Shown here: in pieces, positions 25,070 to 32,431 of the stretch
How positions within the stretch are numbered: the stretch's first letter is position 1
Layout of the letters: every line of letters begins with the position of its first letter
Assembly (NCBI GenBank): GCA_038240075.1
Contig: JBBSEC010000001.1
Span: forward strand, 1-64,000
DNA from: DATBAK01 sp038240075
GTDB lineage: Bacteria; Actinomycetota; Acidimicrobiia; IMCC26256; PALSA-610
Direction of reading: 5' to 3'
DNA: 64,000 nucleotides
Notes under the pieces: generated by a model
Told to the model about the DNA's origin: nothing
What the model saw: only the letters and a program-made list of their open reading frames with translations
Databases searched by the model: none
Position numbers and translations under genes: made by a program

Positions 25070-25092
25070 GCGCTCAGCGTACGCGAGCGGCT

Positions 25093-26598
25093 TCAGTGCA
25101 GCTGATTCGTGGCGCCGTCGTTCGTGATGTCGACCGTGCGCCCTTCCCAGGCTTCGCGGGTCATCGCGGTCATCACCTCAGGATCGCGGGAGTTCGCGAG
25201 ACCCCGGCGTCCGTCGGGGAGCAGGCCCGCGACGATCGCGGCCGACGGTCGACCGTCGCGCTCCATGACCACCGAGGTGGCCTCGATCGTCATCGTGCCG
25301 TCGAACAGACCCGAAGGCTCCCGACGAGGGAGCGCGTCGGCCTCGGCCTGCGTGACCGCGGGGTCGACGCGGACGAACGGTTCCGGGGGCCGGCTCGACC
25401 AGACACCGACCGAATGCTTCGTCGCGTACCACCCGAGCGCGGTCGTCAACCCGAACGAGCCGGGATCGGCGCGCAACGCGTCGACCATGCGCGCGATGCC
25501 GTGGGTGGGGTAGTTGTTGACCGGACCGCCCGCGAATCCGAGCCCGCCGGTGACCGTGAGCGGACGCTCGTCGCCGTGCTCGGCTCCGCGCAGCCCGAGC
25601 TCGTGCATCGCCATCTCCACCGCGGCCGGGAAGCAGGAGTAGAGATCGAAGCGGGCGATGTCGTCGATCCCGACGCCGGCGGCTGCGAGCGCCGCGCGCG
25701 TCGCGACACCGATCGCGGGAGCCTCCGCGAGCGCGGCCCGCTCGGTGACGAACCAGTGGTCGTGCGCGTCGGCGCCGGCGTGCAGGAACACCATGCGGTC
25801 GTCGGCGATGCCGGCGTCGCGAGCGGCTTCGTACGAGCAGAGGAACACGGCGGCGCCCTGATCGACGTCGATGTTGGCGCACATCCGCTTCGTGTACGGG
25901 AACACGACCATGCGGTTGTCGCGTGTGGGCTCGGTGATCTCGGCCGCGGAGTACGGGGTGCGTGACCACGCGTGCGGGTTGGCCGCGGCGACCGCGGCAA
26001 AACGCGACCACAGCGCTCCGACCGCGGCCTGATGCTCGTCGACGGTGCGACCGGCCGCGGCCCGGAGCGCGGTCTCGAAGAGCGGGTAGACGTGCGTGGG
26101 CGCGACCGCCCAGTGGGCCTGCTCGAAGTCGTTGGTTCCGGGACGCGGGTCACCGATGATGTTCGGGCACGGGGTTCCGTCGTCGACCGGCCATTCGAGG
26201 TGCACCCGCGGCTCGCGGCGCGCTCGCCAGCGCGCGTGCATCGACTCGCCGCCCCCGATGACGACGACGTCGGCCGTGCCCGCCACGATGTCGGCCGCCA
26301 TCTCGTTGACCAGCAGTTGCGGGCTGTTGCCGCCGACAGTGCTCATGACGGTGCGACGCGGTTCGATGCCCAGCTCCCGGGAGACGCGGGCACCGGCATC
26401 GGCGTACGGCCACGAGACGATCTGGACCGCGGCCACGGTGTCGGCACGCGACAGCAACGAGCCCGGGCGACCGGTGTCGGCGTCGGCCGCGCGTACGGCG
26501 TCGGCGAACAGCGCGATTGGCTCGCGTGCAGCGAGCGGATCGGCGCGTTGGTCGACCTCGCCGACTCCGACGACGACGGGTGTGCGCGGGTCGATCAT
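25093..26598 (-). CDS. Thiolase-superfamily protein lacking the active Cys motif
   Basis: The 501-aa protein begins MIDPRTPVVVGVGEVDQR, typical of SCP2-thiolase-like acetyl-CoA acetyltransferases of mycobacteria. A degenerate N-terminal site reads STVGGNSPQLLVNEMAADI where true thiolases have a Cys, so classic Claisen chemistry through that residue is doubtful. The C-terminal half keeps FDLYSCFPAAVEMAM and GGPVNNYPTHGIARM with the conserved His, and a 90-residue tail (WYATKHSVGVWSS onward) resembles an OB/DUF35-type addition. The start overlaps the stop of the nuclease gene (ATGA), so it shares an operon with a DNA-repair-like pair, which is an unexpected combination. Confidence 0.8.
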   Translation of the reverse strand: MIDPRTPVVVGVGEVDQRADPLAAREPIALFADAVRAADADTGRPGSLLSRADTVAAVQIVSWPYADAGARVSRELGIEPRRTVMSTVGGNSPQLLVNEMAADIVAGTADVVVIGGGESMHARWRARREPRVHLEWPVDDGTPCPNIIGDPRPGTNDFEQAHWAVAPTHVYPLFETALRAAAGRTVDEHQAAVGALWSRFAAVAAANPHAWSRTPYSAAEITEPTRDNRMVVFPYTKRMCANIDVDQGAAVFLCSYEAARDAGIADDRMVFLHAGADAHDHWFVTERAALAEAPAIGVATRAALAAAGVGIDDIARFDLYSCFPAAVEMAMHELGLRGAEHGDERPLTVTGGLGFAGGPVNNYPTHGIARMVDALRADPGSFGLTTALGWYATKHSVGVWSSRPPEPFVRVDPAVTQAEADALPRREPSGLFDGTMTIEATSVVMERDGRPSAAIVAGLLPDGRRGLANSRDPEVMTAMTREAWEGRTVDITNDGATNQLH

Positions 26599-27401
26599 GT
26601 GTCGCGCTCGTTCGATTCGGCGAGCGCGAGCACCGGCCAACCCGGCTCTCCCGCGGCCGCGCTGTCGGTGCAGATGGAACGAAAGCGACACCACGAGCAG
26701 ACCGCGGCGTCGGCGACCCCGTTCCACTCCTCGACCGCCCACAGCTCGGCGACCATGACCCGCAGCTCTTCTTCGATCGCCACGAGGTCGTCGTCGTCGG
26801 GCTCGAACGGTTCGGGGTCGTCGTCGACCTCGGCCGCGAGGTGCTCGTAACGGAGCCGGAGGCGCAACTGCCGTCGCTGCGCGTACTGATCGAGGACGAA
26901 CGCCTGGATGCGGGCGCGAGGGTCGTCGGCGACGCGCTCGTACCAACGCGCGCCGCTCTTGTAGTCGCGCGCGTCGAGGAAACCGTCGTGCACCCAGATC
27001 GCATCGATGCGCGCGGTCACCATGAACATCGGCGCGGGCATGCGGTGGAAGCGCGCCAGGTCGACTTCGTGCGCGCCGACGCCCGCGTCGGTGGGGCACC
27101 GGCGCGCGTGGCGCTCGAACATGCCGCCGAAGTGCTGGTCGTCGACGCCGTGACCGGCGAGCACGTCGCGCACGTGGTCGAGGTCGCGGCACGTCCCCTG
27201 CTCGTGGACGACGCGTAGCAGCTCGTGCAGCAGCAGACCATGGTCGGTCGGTCGGATCTCGTCGCTCGTCGGCACACCCAACACGTGCGACAGCAGGTAC
27301 TCGCGCGGGCAGCGCTTCCACGTGTCGTACGCCGTCGGGGTGAGCGTGACGATCTGGGGCAGCAGTTGGTCGCGGCCCGTCGCGCGGACGTTGGTCGCCA
27401 T
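26595..27401 (-). CDS. PD-(D/E)XK nuclease, RecB/Cas4-like with four-Cys cluster
   Basis: The 268-aa protein shows the RecB-nuclease order: YDTWKRCPREYLL (Cys31), HGLLLHELL with His59, RIDAIW with Asp133, LDARDYKSG with the catalytic Asp146-x-Lys148, and QAFVLDQY (Gln166). Together with Cys31, C235-x-x-C238-x5-C244 would bind an iron-sulfur cluster as in AddB and Cas4. It should cut or trim DNA ends. No helicase, CRISPR array or cas1 gene is close. ATG 27401 shares one base with the stop of the upstream gene (TGATG). The adjacent gene encodes a protein with the same cysteine spacing. Confidence 0.85.
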   Translation of the reverse strand: MATNVRATGRDQLLPQIVTLTPTAYDTWKRCPREYLLSHVLGVPTSDEIRPTDHGLLLHELLRVVHEQGTCRDLDHVRDVLAGHGVDDQHFGGMFERHARRCPTDAGVGAHEVDLARFHRMPAPMFMVTARIDAIWVHDGFLDARDYKSGARWYERVADDPRARIQAFVLDQYAQRRQLRLRLRYEHLAAEVDDDPEPFEPDDDDLVAIEEELRVMVAELWAVEEWNGVADAAVCSWCRFRSICTDSAAAGEPGWPVLALAESNERDT

Positions 27402-28114
27402 CACGCCTCGTGGGCCCGGCAGCCGGGTACGTAGGGGCAGCCGCGGCATTCCGCGCCCGCCTTCGGAACCGGATCGGCCGCGCGTGCCCTCACCACCTCC
27501 ACGCGTGCGGTGACCCACTCGAGCGCCTCGGGCAGCGCGGCGGCGACGTCGAGCTCCTCTTCCACGACCGCGCCGGCGAGGAGGTCGGCGACGACGAGCC
27601 GCAGGGGCCGGACACCGACCCACGCCGCGCTGCGCACGACCAGGACCCGGCGCTCACCGTCGTCGATCAGCGGCCGGTTGCCGGCGACGCCGAGTCGGAG
27701 CGAGCGCAGCTCCGGCGATCCGTCAGCGGTCTCGAGCGCCAGGCCGAGCGAGCCCACGAGCCGGACCTCGAGCTCGGCAAGCTCGGTCTCCCAGGCGTCG
27801 ACCGTCACCGCGACGGCCGGGCGCTCGCCGAACAGCGCCACGTAGCCTCCGGCCGCGGCTCGATACACGGCTTGCTGCTCGGGGAAGAGGTCGGTCGGGG
27901 TCGGGAAGTCGCGGGCGTGCGGTGTCCGGAGCTCGGCGTGCGCGACCCGGGCGTCCTCGACGACGCGGTTGCCGACGGCATAGCGCGGCGACGGGCTCCA
28001 GCGACCGCGCAGCCCGGCGTGCTCGCGCGCCAGGCGGCGTCGGCACATGGTCTCGGCCCCGCGCAGGTGGGCGAGCGTGACCCGCGGCAGCTCGTCTTCT
28101 TCGGCGCTTTCCAC
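27401..28114 (-). CDS. Cas4-like four-Cys protein without an obvious catalytic DxK
   Basis: The 237-aa protein (GTG 28114) starts VESAEEDELPRVTLAHLRGAE. It has Cys24 followed far later by C223-x-x-C226-x5-C232, matching the spacing of the downstream nuclease (C31 ... C235-x-x-C238-x5-C244). I cannot find a D-x-K motif or the QxxxY motif; the middle (98-190) is rich in Val/Leu/Ala strands. It may be an inactive iron-sulfur partner of the nuclease, much as AddB pairs with AddA domains. The start is uncertain because the frame is open to 28300, but that part runs into the divergent gene. Confidence 0.7.
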   Translation of the reverse strand: MESAEEDELPRVTLAHLRGAETMCRRRLAREHAGLRGRWSPSPRYAVGNRVVEDARVAHAELRTPHARDFPTPTDLFPEQQAVYRAAAGGYVALFGERPAVAVTVDAWETELAELEVRLVGSLGLALETADGSPELRSLRLGVAGNRPLIDDGERRVLVVRSAAWVGVRPLRLVVADLLAGAVVEEELDVAAALPEALEWVTARVEVVRARAADPVPKAGAECRGCPYVPGCRAHEA

Positions 28115-28173
28115 TGCGGGCGAGCCTATGGTCCAGCTGAGACCGGATGGTCGGACACCGGCGACACCGCCCC

Positions 28174-28179
28174 TACGAT
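28174..28179 (+). promoter_or_regulatory. Putative -10 element for the DUF4012 gene
   Basis: TACGAT is followed by seven bases and ATG 28187, consistent with a leaderless transcript. It overlaps an earlier in-frame ATG (28178), which it would exclude as the start. Confidence 0.4.
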
Positions 28180-28186
28180 GCAGGCG

Positions 28187-29980
28187 ATGACCGCCACGAG
28201 GGCGCGCGGTGCCCGCCGCACCCGCCGACGTCTCGTGATCGTCGGAGTGCTCGCGCTGCTCGCGGTGTGGGGGGCGTTCGTCGCGCTGGCCCTGATCCAC
28301 GCCCGGACCGACACCCGCAGGGGCATCGACACCCTCGAGCGCGTGCAGCAGGACCTCACGCCGAGCCAGTTGCTGCGCGGCGGCGGCGTCGCCCAGCTGC
28401 GGGAGGCCGGGGCCGACTTCCGTCGCGCCCGGAAGCGGGTGCGCTCACCGTTCGTGCTGCCGCTGCGGTTCGTTCCCGTCATTGGTCGCCAGATCGACTC
28501 GGTCGACACCCTCACGGGCTCCGCCGCCCGGGTCGTCTCGATCGGGATCACGGCGGTCGACGGCGCGCGCGACGCCGTGAACGCGGGCCATCCGGTCGGG
28601 CCGGAGCGGGTCACGCTCGTGAAGCACGTGGCCACGATCGCCGACGACTCCGCGAACCAGCTCAAAACCGTCGATCTCGGGCCCAGCCATCTCATCGGGC
28701 CGTTGGAGTCGGCGCGGACCAAGTTCGCGACCCGCCTCGGCGACCTCCGGCACGCGATCAGCCAGCTCCAGGACGCCTCGCACGGGCTCGTCGACTTCCT
28801 GCAGGGGCCGAGCCGCTATCTCGTGCTGGCCGGCAACAACGCCGAGATGCGCGACGGGTCGGGCGCCTTCCTGCAGATCGGCATGCTGTCGGTCGACAAG
28901 GGCAGCCTGAAGCTCGACACGATCGGGACCTTCGAGAACTTCCCCGTGCCGGCCGGGTCGGTCCCGCTCACGGGCGATCTGGCCGGGCGGTGGGGGTTCC
29001 TCCACCCCAACGTCGAGTGGCGCAACGTCGGGGTCTCGCCGCAGTTCCCTTCGCAGGCCGAGCTGGCCTCGAAGATGTGGAAGGCCGCGACCCATCACTC
29101 GGTCGACGGGGTCCTCGCGCTCGACGTCGTGGCGCTGAAGGACCTGCTCGAGGCGACCGGGCCCGTCCACCTCCCCGACGGCACCACGATGTCGTCCGAC
29201 CAGGTGCTGAACGACGTGATGCTGAAGCAGTACCTCGGGACCGTCGGCTATCCCGACCAGAAGTCCCGGCGTGACCGCCTCGGCGAGATCGCCCACGGGG
29301 CGCTCGCGAACCTGAACTCGGGAGGCTGGCATGCTGCCGACCTGATCGACGACCTCCGGGGCGCCGCGCAGGGCCGCCATCTCCTGGCCTGGTCGGCACA
29401 CGCGGGCGAGCAGGCCGGGTGGGTCGCCGCGGGGATCAGCGGCGTGGTCGAGCCCGACGCCACGCTGGTCGGCCTCCAGAGCCGTGGTGGCAACAAGCTC
29501 GACCAGTTCATCAACATCCACGGCAGCGTCCGGGTCGAGAAGGGCGCCACGGCCGCCACGTCGAAGGCGAACCCCGCGGGCTGGGACATGACGATCCAGC
29601 TTCGGCTCGAAAACGTCACCCCGGCGACCGGGCTGCCGACCTATGTGCAGGGCCCCTATCCGGGCGCAGTCGGCTCGGCCGCGGGTCTCTACCAGGCGTA
29701 CGCCACCTTCGAGTTGCCCCGGTACGCCGGGGACATCCACCTCGAGGTTGACGGCAAGGCCGCTCCGTTCGTGACCGCAGGCCCCGACGGACCGAGTCAG
29801 GTCGTCGCGGCATACGTCCAGGTTTCGCGCGGGCAGTCACTGTCCGTGGTCGCACGCTTGACGTTGCCCGCAGCGGTCCGCTCGATGCTTTTCGACCCCT
29901 CGGCGCGCGTTCCCGCGATCGCCTGGATGGCGCCACAGTTGGCCTGGAGCGATGATCTCGCGCGGAGAGTGGTATGGTGA
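28187..29980 (+). CDS. DUF4012 domain membrane-anchored protein
   Basis: The 597-aa product has an Arg-rich N-terminus, one transmembrane helix at about 16-36, then a helical segment and the DUF4012 body recognised from YLVLAGNNAEMRDGSGAFLQIG, followed by FPSQAELASKMW, VDGVLALDVVALKDLLEATGP and NLNSGGW-type stretches. DUF4012 proteins are commonly found with exopolysaccharide genes and are extracellular; their function is unknown. ATG 28187 was preferred to 28178 because a TANNNT element sits seven bases before it. It borders the polysaccharide locus and may belong to it. Confidence 0.85.
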   Translation: MTATRARGARRTRRRLVIVGVLALLAVWGAFVALALIHARTDTRRGIDTLERVQQDLTPSQLLRGGGVAQLREAGADFRRARKRVRSPFVLPLRFVPVIGRQIDSVDTLTGSAARVVSIGITAVDGARDAVNAGHPVGPERVTLVKHVATIADDSANQLKTVDLGPSHLIGPLESARTKFATRLGDLRHAISQLQDASHGLVDFLQGPSRYLVLAGNNAEMRDGSGAFLQIGMLSVDKGSLKLDTIGTFENFPVPAGSVPLTGDLAGRWGFLHPNVEWRNVGVSPQFPSQAELASKMWKAATHHSVDGVLALDVVALKDLLEATGPVHLPDGTTMSSDQVLNDVMLKQYLGTVGYPDQKSRRDRLGEIAHGALANLNSGGWHAADLIDDLRGAAQGRHLLAWSAHAGEQAGWVAAGISGVVEPDATLVGLQSRGGNKLDQFINIHGSVRVEKGATAATSKANPAGWDMTIQLRLENVTPATGLPTYVQGPYPGAVGSAAGLYQAYATFELPRYAGDIHLEVDGKAAPFVTAGPDGPSQVVAAYVQVSRGQSLSVVARLTLPAAVRSMLFDPSARVPAIAWMAPQLAWSDDLARRVVW

Positions 29981-30038
29981 CCACAGCGTTTCGGGAGAAA
30001 CATTGGGCGGCAATTTCCACACTGGGGCCCGATAAAGC

Positions 30039-30067
30039 TTGTCGGCGAGCGCTGAAACCGCTACACT
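30039..30067 (+). promoter_or_regulatory. Sigma-70-type promoter of the LPXTG gene
   Basis: TTGTCG (30039-30044) and TACACT (30062-30067) are separated by exactly 17 bases, giving a predicted start near 30074 and a leader of about 26 bases with the ribosome site GGGAGGG before ATG 30100. It is one of the two best -35/-10 pairs in the window. Confidence 0.6.
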
Positions 30068-30099
30068 CCGTGGCACAGTACCTGGGAGGGCACACAGAC

Positions 30100-30402
30100 A
30101 TGAGCACCATTCGCAATCGGATCCTGCGACTCGCAGCTGCCGGCGGGATTGTCGCGGGCGCCGCGATTGCCATGCCGGTCCACGCCTTCGCAGACTGCAA
30201 CAACTACGGCGGCGGAAACTGCGGCGGGAAGACGAGCGTCCCCACGCCGACCACGAAGGTCTCCGCCGAATCGACCTCGCCCGACTCGAGCTTGCCCTTC
30301 ACGGGTGGCGACGTCGTCGGCTTGTCGTTGATCGGCATCGGTGCTGTTGCCGGTGGCACCGCACTCGTGCGGTCCGGTCGCCGGAAGGCCGTCGGCGCCT
30401 GA
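30100..30402 (+). CDS. Small LPXTG cell-wall-anchored protein
   Basis: The 100-aa precursor has a signal peptide (NRILRLAAAGGIVAGAAIA, cleavage near 31), a mature region of only about 35 residues with DCNNYGGGNCGGK and a Thr/Ser-rich stretch, then a canonical sortase signal: LPFTG at 65-69, a hydrophobic helix 72-91 and RSGRRK. Its two Cys may form a disulfide. It should be attached to peptidoglycan by a sortase A-type enzyme that is not in this window. The ATG at 30100 was chosen for its signal peptide and GGGAGG site. A strong promoter precedes it and a 32-bp palindrome follows. Confidence 0.85.
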   Translation: MSTIRNRILRLAAAGGIVAGAAIAMPVHAFADCNNYGGGNCGGKTSVPTPTTKVSAESTSPDSSLPFTGGDVVGLSLIGIGAVAGGTALVRSGRRKAVGA

Positions 30403-30520
30403 GCACACTGCTCGAGCACCGCGGTTGACCGACACCCGGTCGATCGCAGGCGGGTCGATCGCAGACATTGATCGGTACGGTTGATCGACACGGTGGAAAC
30501 AACACCGTTGTCATTCGCAA

Positions 30521-30552
30521 GAAACGGCGGACCGCATGCGGTCCGCCGTTTC
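30521..30552. terminator. Perfect 32-bp palindrome, bidirectional terminator
   Basis: Bases 30521-30536 are the exact reverse complement of 30537-30552 (arm GAAACGGCGGACCGCA). The arms would form a very stable 14-15-bp stem with a minimal loop, A-rich on the left and T-rich on the right flank within the stem. It lies between the 3' ends of the convergent LPXTG and sugar-transferase genes. A smaller hairpin ACGGTG/CACCGT precedes it at 30490-30508. Confidence 0.85.
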
Positions 30553-30593
30553 GCGTTCGTACGAGTGTTCGAGCTGCGTGTGCGCGTTGCCTG

Positions 30594-32117
30594 CTACCCG
30601 CCGCCTTCGGCCGCCGGCGTGTCGTGCGGTGCGGCCGAGCCGTCGCTGCGCGACACGCTCTCCGGCTGCGACATCGGCGTCGGTCCGCGGAAGCTCGCGC
30701 TGACCGTACGGATGAGGATGACGACGTCGCGCCAGAGCGACCAGTGCTCGATGTACTGGTTGTCGAAACGAACGCGTTCGCGCAGCGACGTGTCGCCGCG
30801 CAGGCCGTGCACCTGGGCCCAGCCGGTGAGGCCGACGGGGAGGCGGTGACGGTCGCGGTAGCCCGAGACCGAGGTGTTGAACTGCTCGACCAGGTACCCC
30901 CGCTCGGGCCGGGGCCCGACGAGGCTCATGTCGCCCCGCAGCACGTTCCAGAGCTGCGGGAGCTCGTCGATGCTCGTGCGCCGCAACAGGCGCCCCACGG
31001 CGTTGTACTGGTCGTTCCCTGCGTTCCAGGCGTTGTCGACGTGGTCGGCGGGCAGGGTGCGGAACTTCAAGACGGCGATCTCCTCGCCGTACTGCCCGAT
31101 GCGGCCCTGACGGAACAGCACCGGTCCCTTGCTCCCGAACTTCACGGCGAGCGCGGCGGCCGCCATCACCGGCGCCGTGACGACGAGGAGGATCGCGGAG
31201 AGCACGATGTCGACGGTGCGCTTGAAGCGCCAGACGCGTGCGCGCAGCGCTGCTTGTCGCATGCGGTAGATCGGGATGCCCCAGAGGTCGTCGACGTCGG
31301 GTCCGCGCGGAGCCACGCCGACTTCGAAGAAGCGCGGCACGACATGCACCTCGACGTCGCGCAGCACCGCGGTGCGCAGGACACCGACGAGCTCCGACTC
31401 GCGCGTCGGACCGAACGCGACGAGCACGCGCCGGATCCCGTGCGGACCAATGACGCGCTCGAGGTCGTCGATGTCGCCGATGAGCGGACGCGGCAGACCG
31501 GGATACGGCGAACCGACGAAACCGGTCAGCTCCAGGCCGTACTCCGGATGCATGATGATGAGGTTCGCGAGCTCGACACCGACATGACCGGTGCCCGCGA
31601 CGACGGTCGCTTCACGCAGACCACGTCGACGAGCGCGACGCAACAACGAGTAGCCGATCGCGCGCGACACGACGACGAGAACAACGGTGAGCACGGCCTG
31701 CCAGAGCAGACGGGACTGGGTCGAGTGCGCGAACGGAGCGAGGAGCAGCAACGGCACGGCCAACACGGTCGCGAGTCGCGGTGCTTCGTCGAGCGCGCTC
31801 AGGCTGATGCGCAGTCGGTAGGCACCTGACGCGAGCAAACCGACGACGGCGAAGATCGCGTACGTCACGTTCGCGGTGCCCGCCGGTCCGGTGATGAGCA
31901 TCGCGATGCCGAGCGCGATGAGGTCGCCGCCGAAGACGACGGTGGCCGCGATCGCGGCCGGGCGACGGTCGCGGCGTCGGGGCGGCGGAACGATCTGGAG
32001 CGCGTCCGAGCCGCCGCGCGCTCCGTTGCCGCCGGTCTCGTCGTCGCCACCCGGTCGTCGGGAGATGACGCGGAGGCGTCGCTCCGATGCGGAAGCTGTG
32101 CTCGATGGCTTCGCCAC
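30594..32117 (-). CDS. Polyprenyl-phosphate sugar-1-phosphate transferase (initiates exopolysaccharide)
   Basis: The 507-aa membrane enzyme transfers a sugar-1-phosphate from a UDP-sugar to undecaprenyl phosphate. Residues about 55-165 hold the N-terminal transmembrane helices, 165-280 a Rossmann-like cytoplasmic domain (VVAGTGHVGVELANL), and 290-480 the bacterial sugar transferase domain with a re-entrant helix (FKRTVDIVLSAILLVVTAP), VLKFRT, RRTSIDELPQLWNVLRGDMS and LVGPRPE. It resembles WbaP/WcaJ-type proteins. GTG 32117 starts the frame. It lies at one edge of the polysaccharide locus and is a likely committed step. The sugar is not determined. Confidence 0.93.
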   Translation of the reverse strand: MAKPSSTASASERRLRVISRRPGGDDETGGNGARGGSDALQIVPPPRRRDRRPAAIAATVVFGGDLIALGIAMLITGPAGTANVTYAIFAVVGLLASGAYRLRISLSALDEAPRLATVLAVPLLLLAPFAHSTQSRLLWQAVLTVVLVVVSRAIGYSLLRRARRRGLREATVVAGTGHVGVELANLIIMHPEYGLELTGFVGSPYPGLPRPLIGDIDDLERVIGPHGIRRVLVAFGPTRESELVGVLRTAVLRDVEVHVVPRFFEVGVAPRGPDVDDLWGIPIYRMRQAALRARVWRFKRTVDIVLSAILLVVTAPVMAAAALAVKFGSKGPVLFRQGRIGQYGEEIAVLKFRTLPADHVDNAWNAGNDQYNAVGRLLRRTSIDELPQLWNVLRGDMSLVGPRPERGYLVEQFNTSVSGYRDRHRLPVGLTGWAQVHGLRGDTSLRERVRFDNQYIEHWSLWRDVVILIRTVSASFRGPTPMSQPESVSRSDGSAAPHDTPAAEGGG

Positions 32118-32431
32118 GGTGCTCCTGGGCCCCCTCCGACAGAGGGACGTTCATTGACGTTTCCGACCGACACGGAGAACAGACCCTCGGACGGACCTCG
32201 ATCGCGGGGGCGGTCGGCACGTTGCAATCACCTATCGGCGTGCATCCGCAGGCTATGAGGTGCGCGGCGCCGGGTTGGGGACTTCCCGTGAAGTGAACCG
32301 CGCGCGCCGCGTCACCCGGTGCGGACGCGTGCGGGTGAGATGCGGGTACGCGCACCTTGGGCACTCAAGCGCGCGCTGGACGTGGTCGACGCGGAGAGTC
32401 GGGTACATCGCCGACGCTGGGAGATCCGTTC
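32118..32431. other. Intergenic region between divergent genes
   Basis: About 314 bp lie between the start codons of the sugar transferase (-) and the glycosidase (+). I see no protein-coding frame with support here. It should hold both promoters and leaders. TGGGAGATCC at the right end is the ribosome site of the glycosidase. No riboswitch was recognised. Confidence 0.5.

Noticed and set aside
26595..28300. Cas4-like genes as part of a CRISPR system
   Set aside because: No repeat-spacer array, cas1 or cas2 is visible anywhere in the window. The proteins are treated as general RecB-type nucleases.
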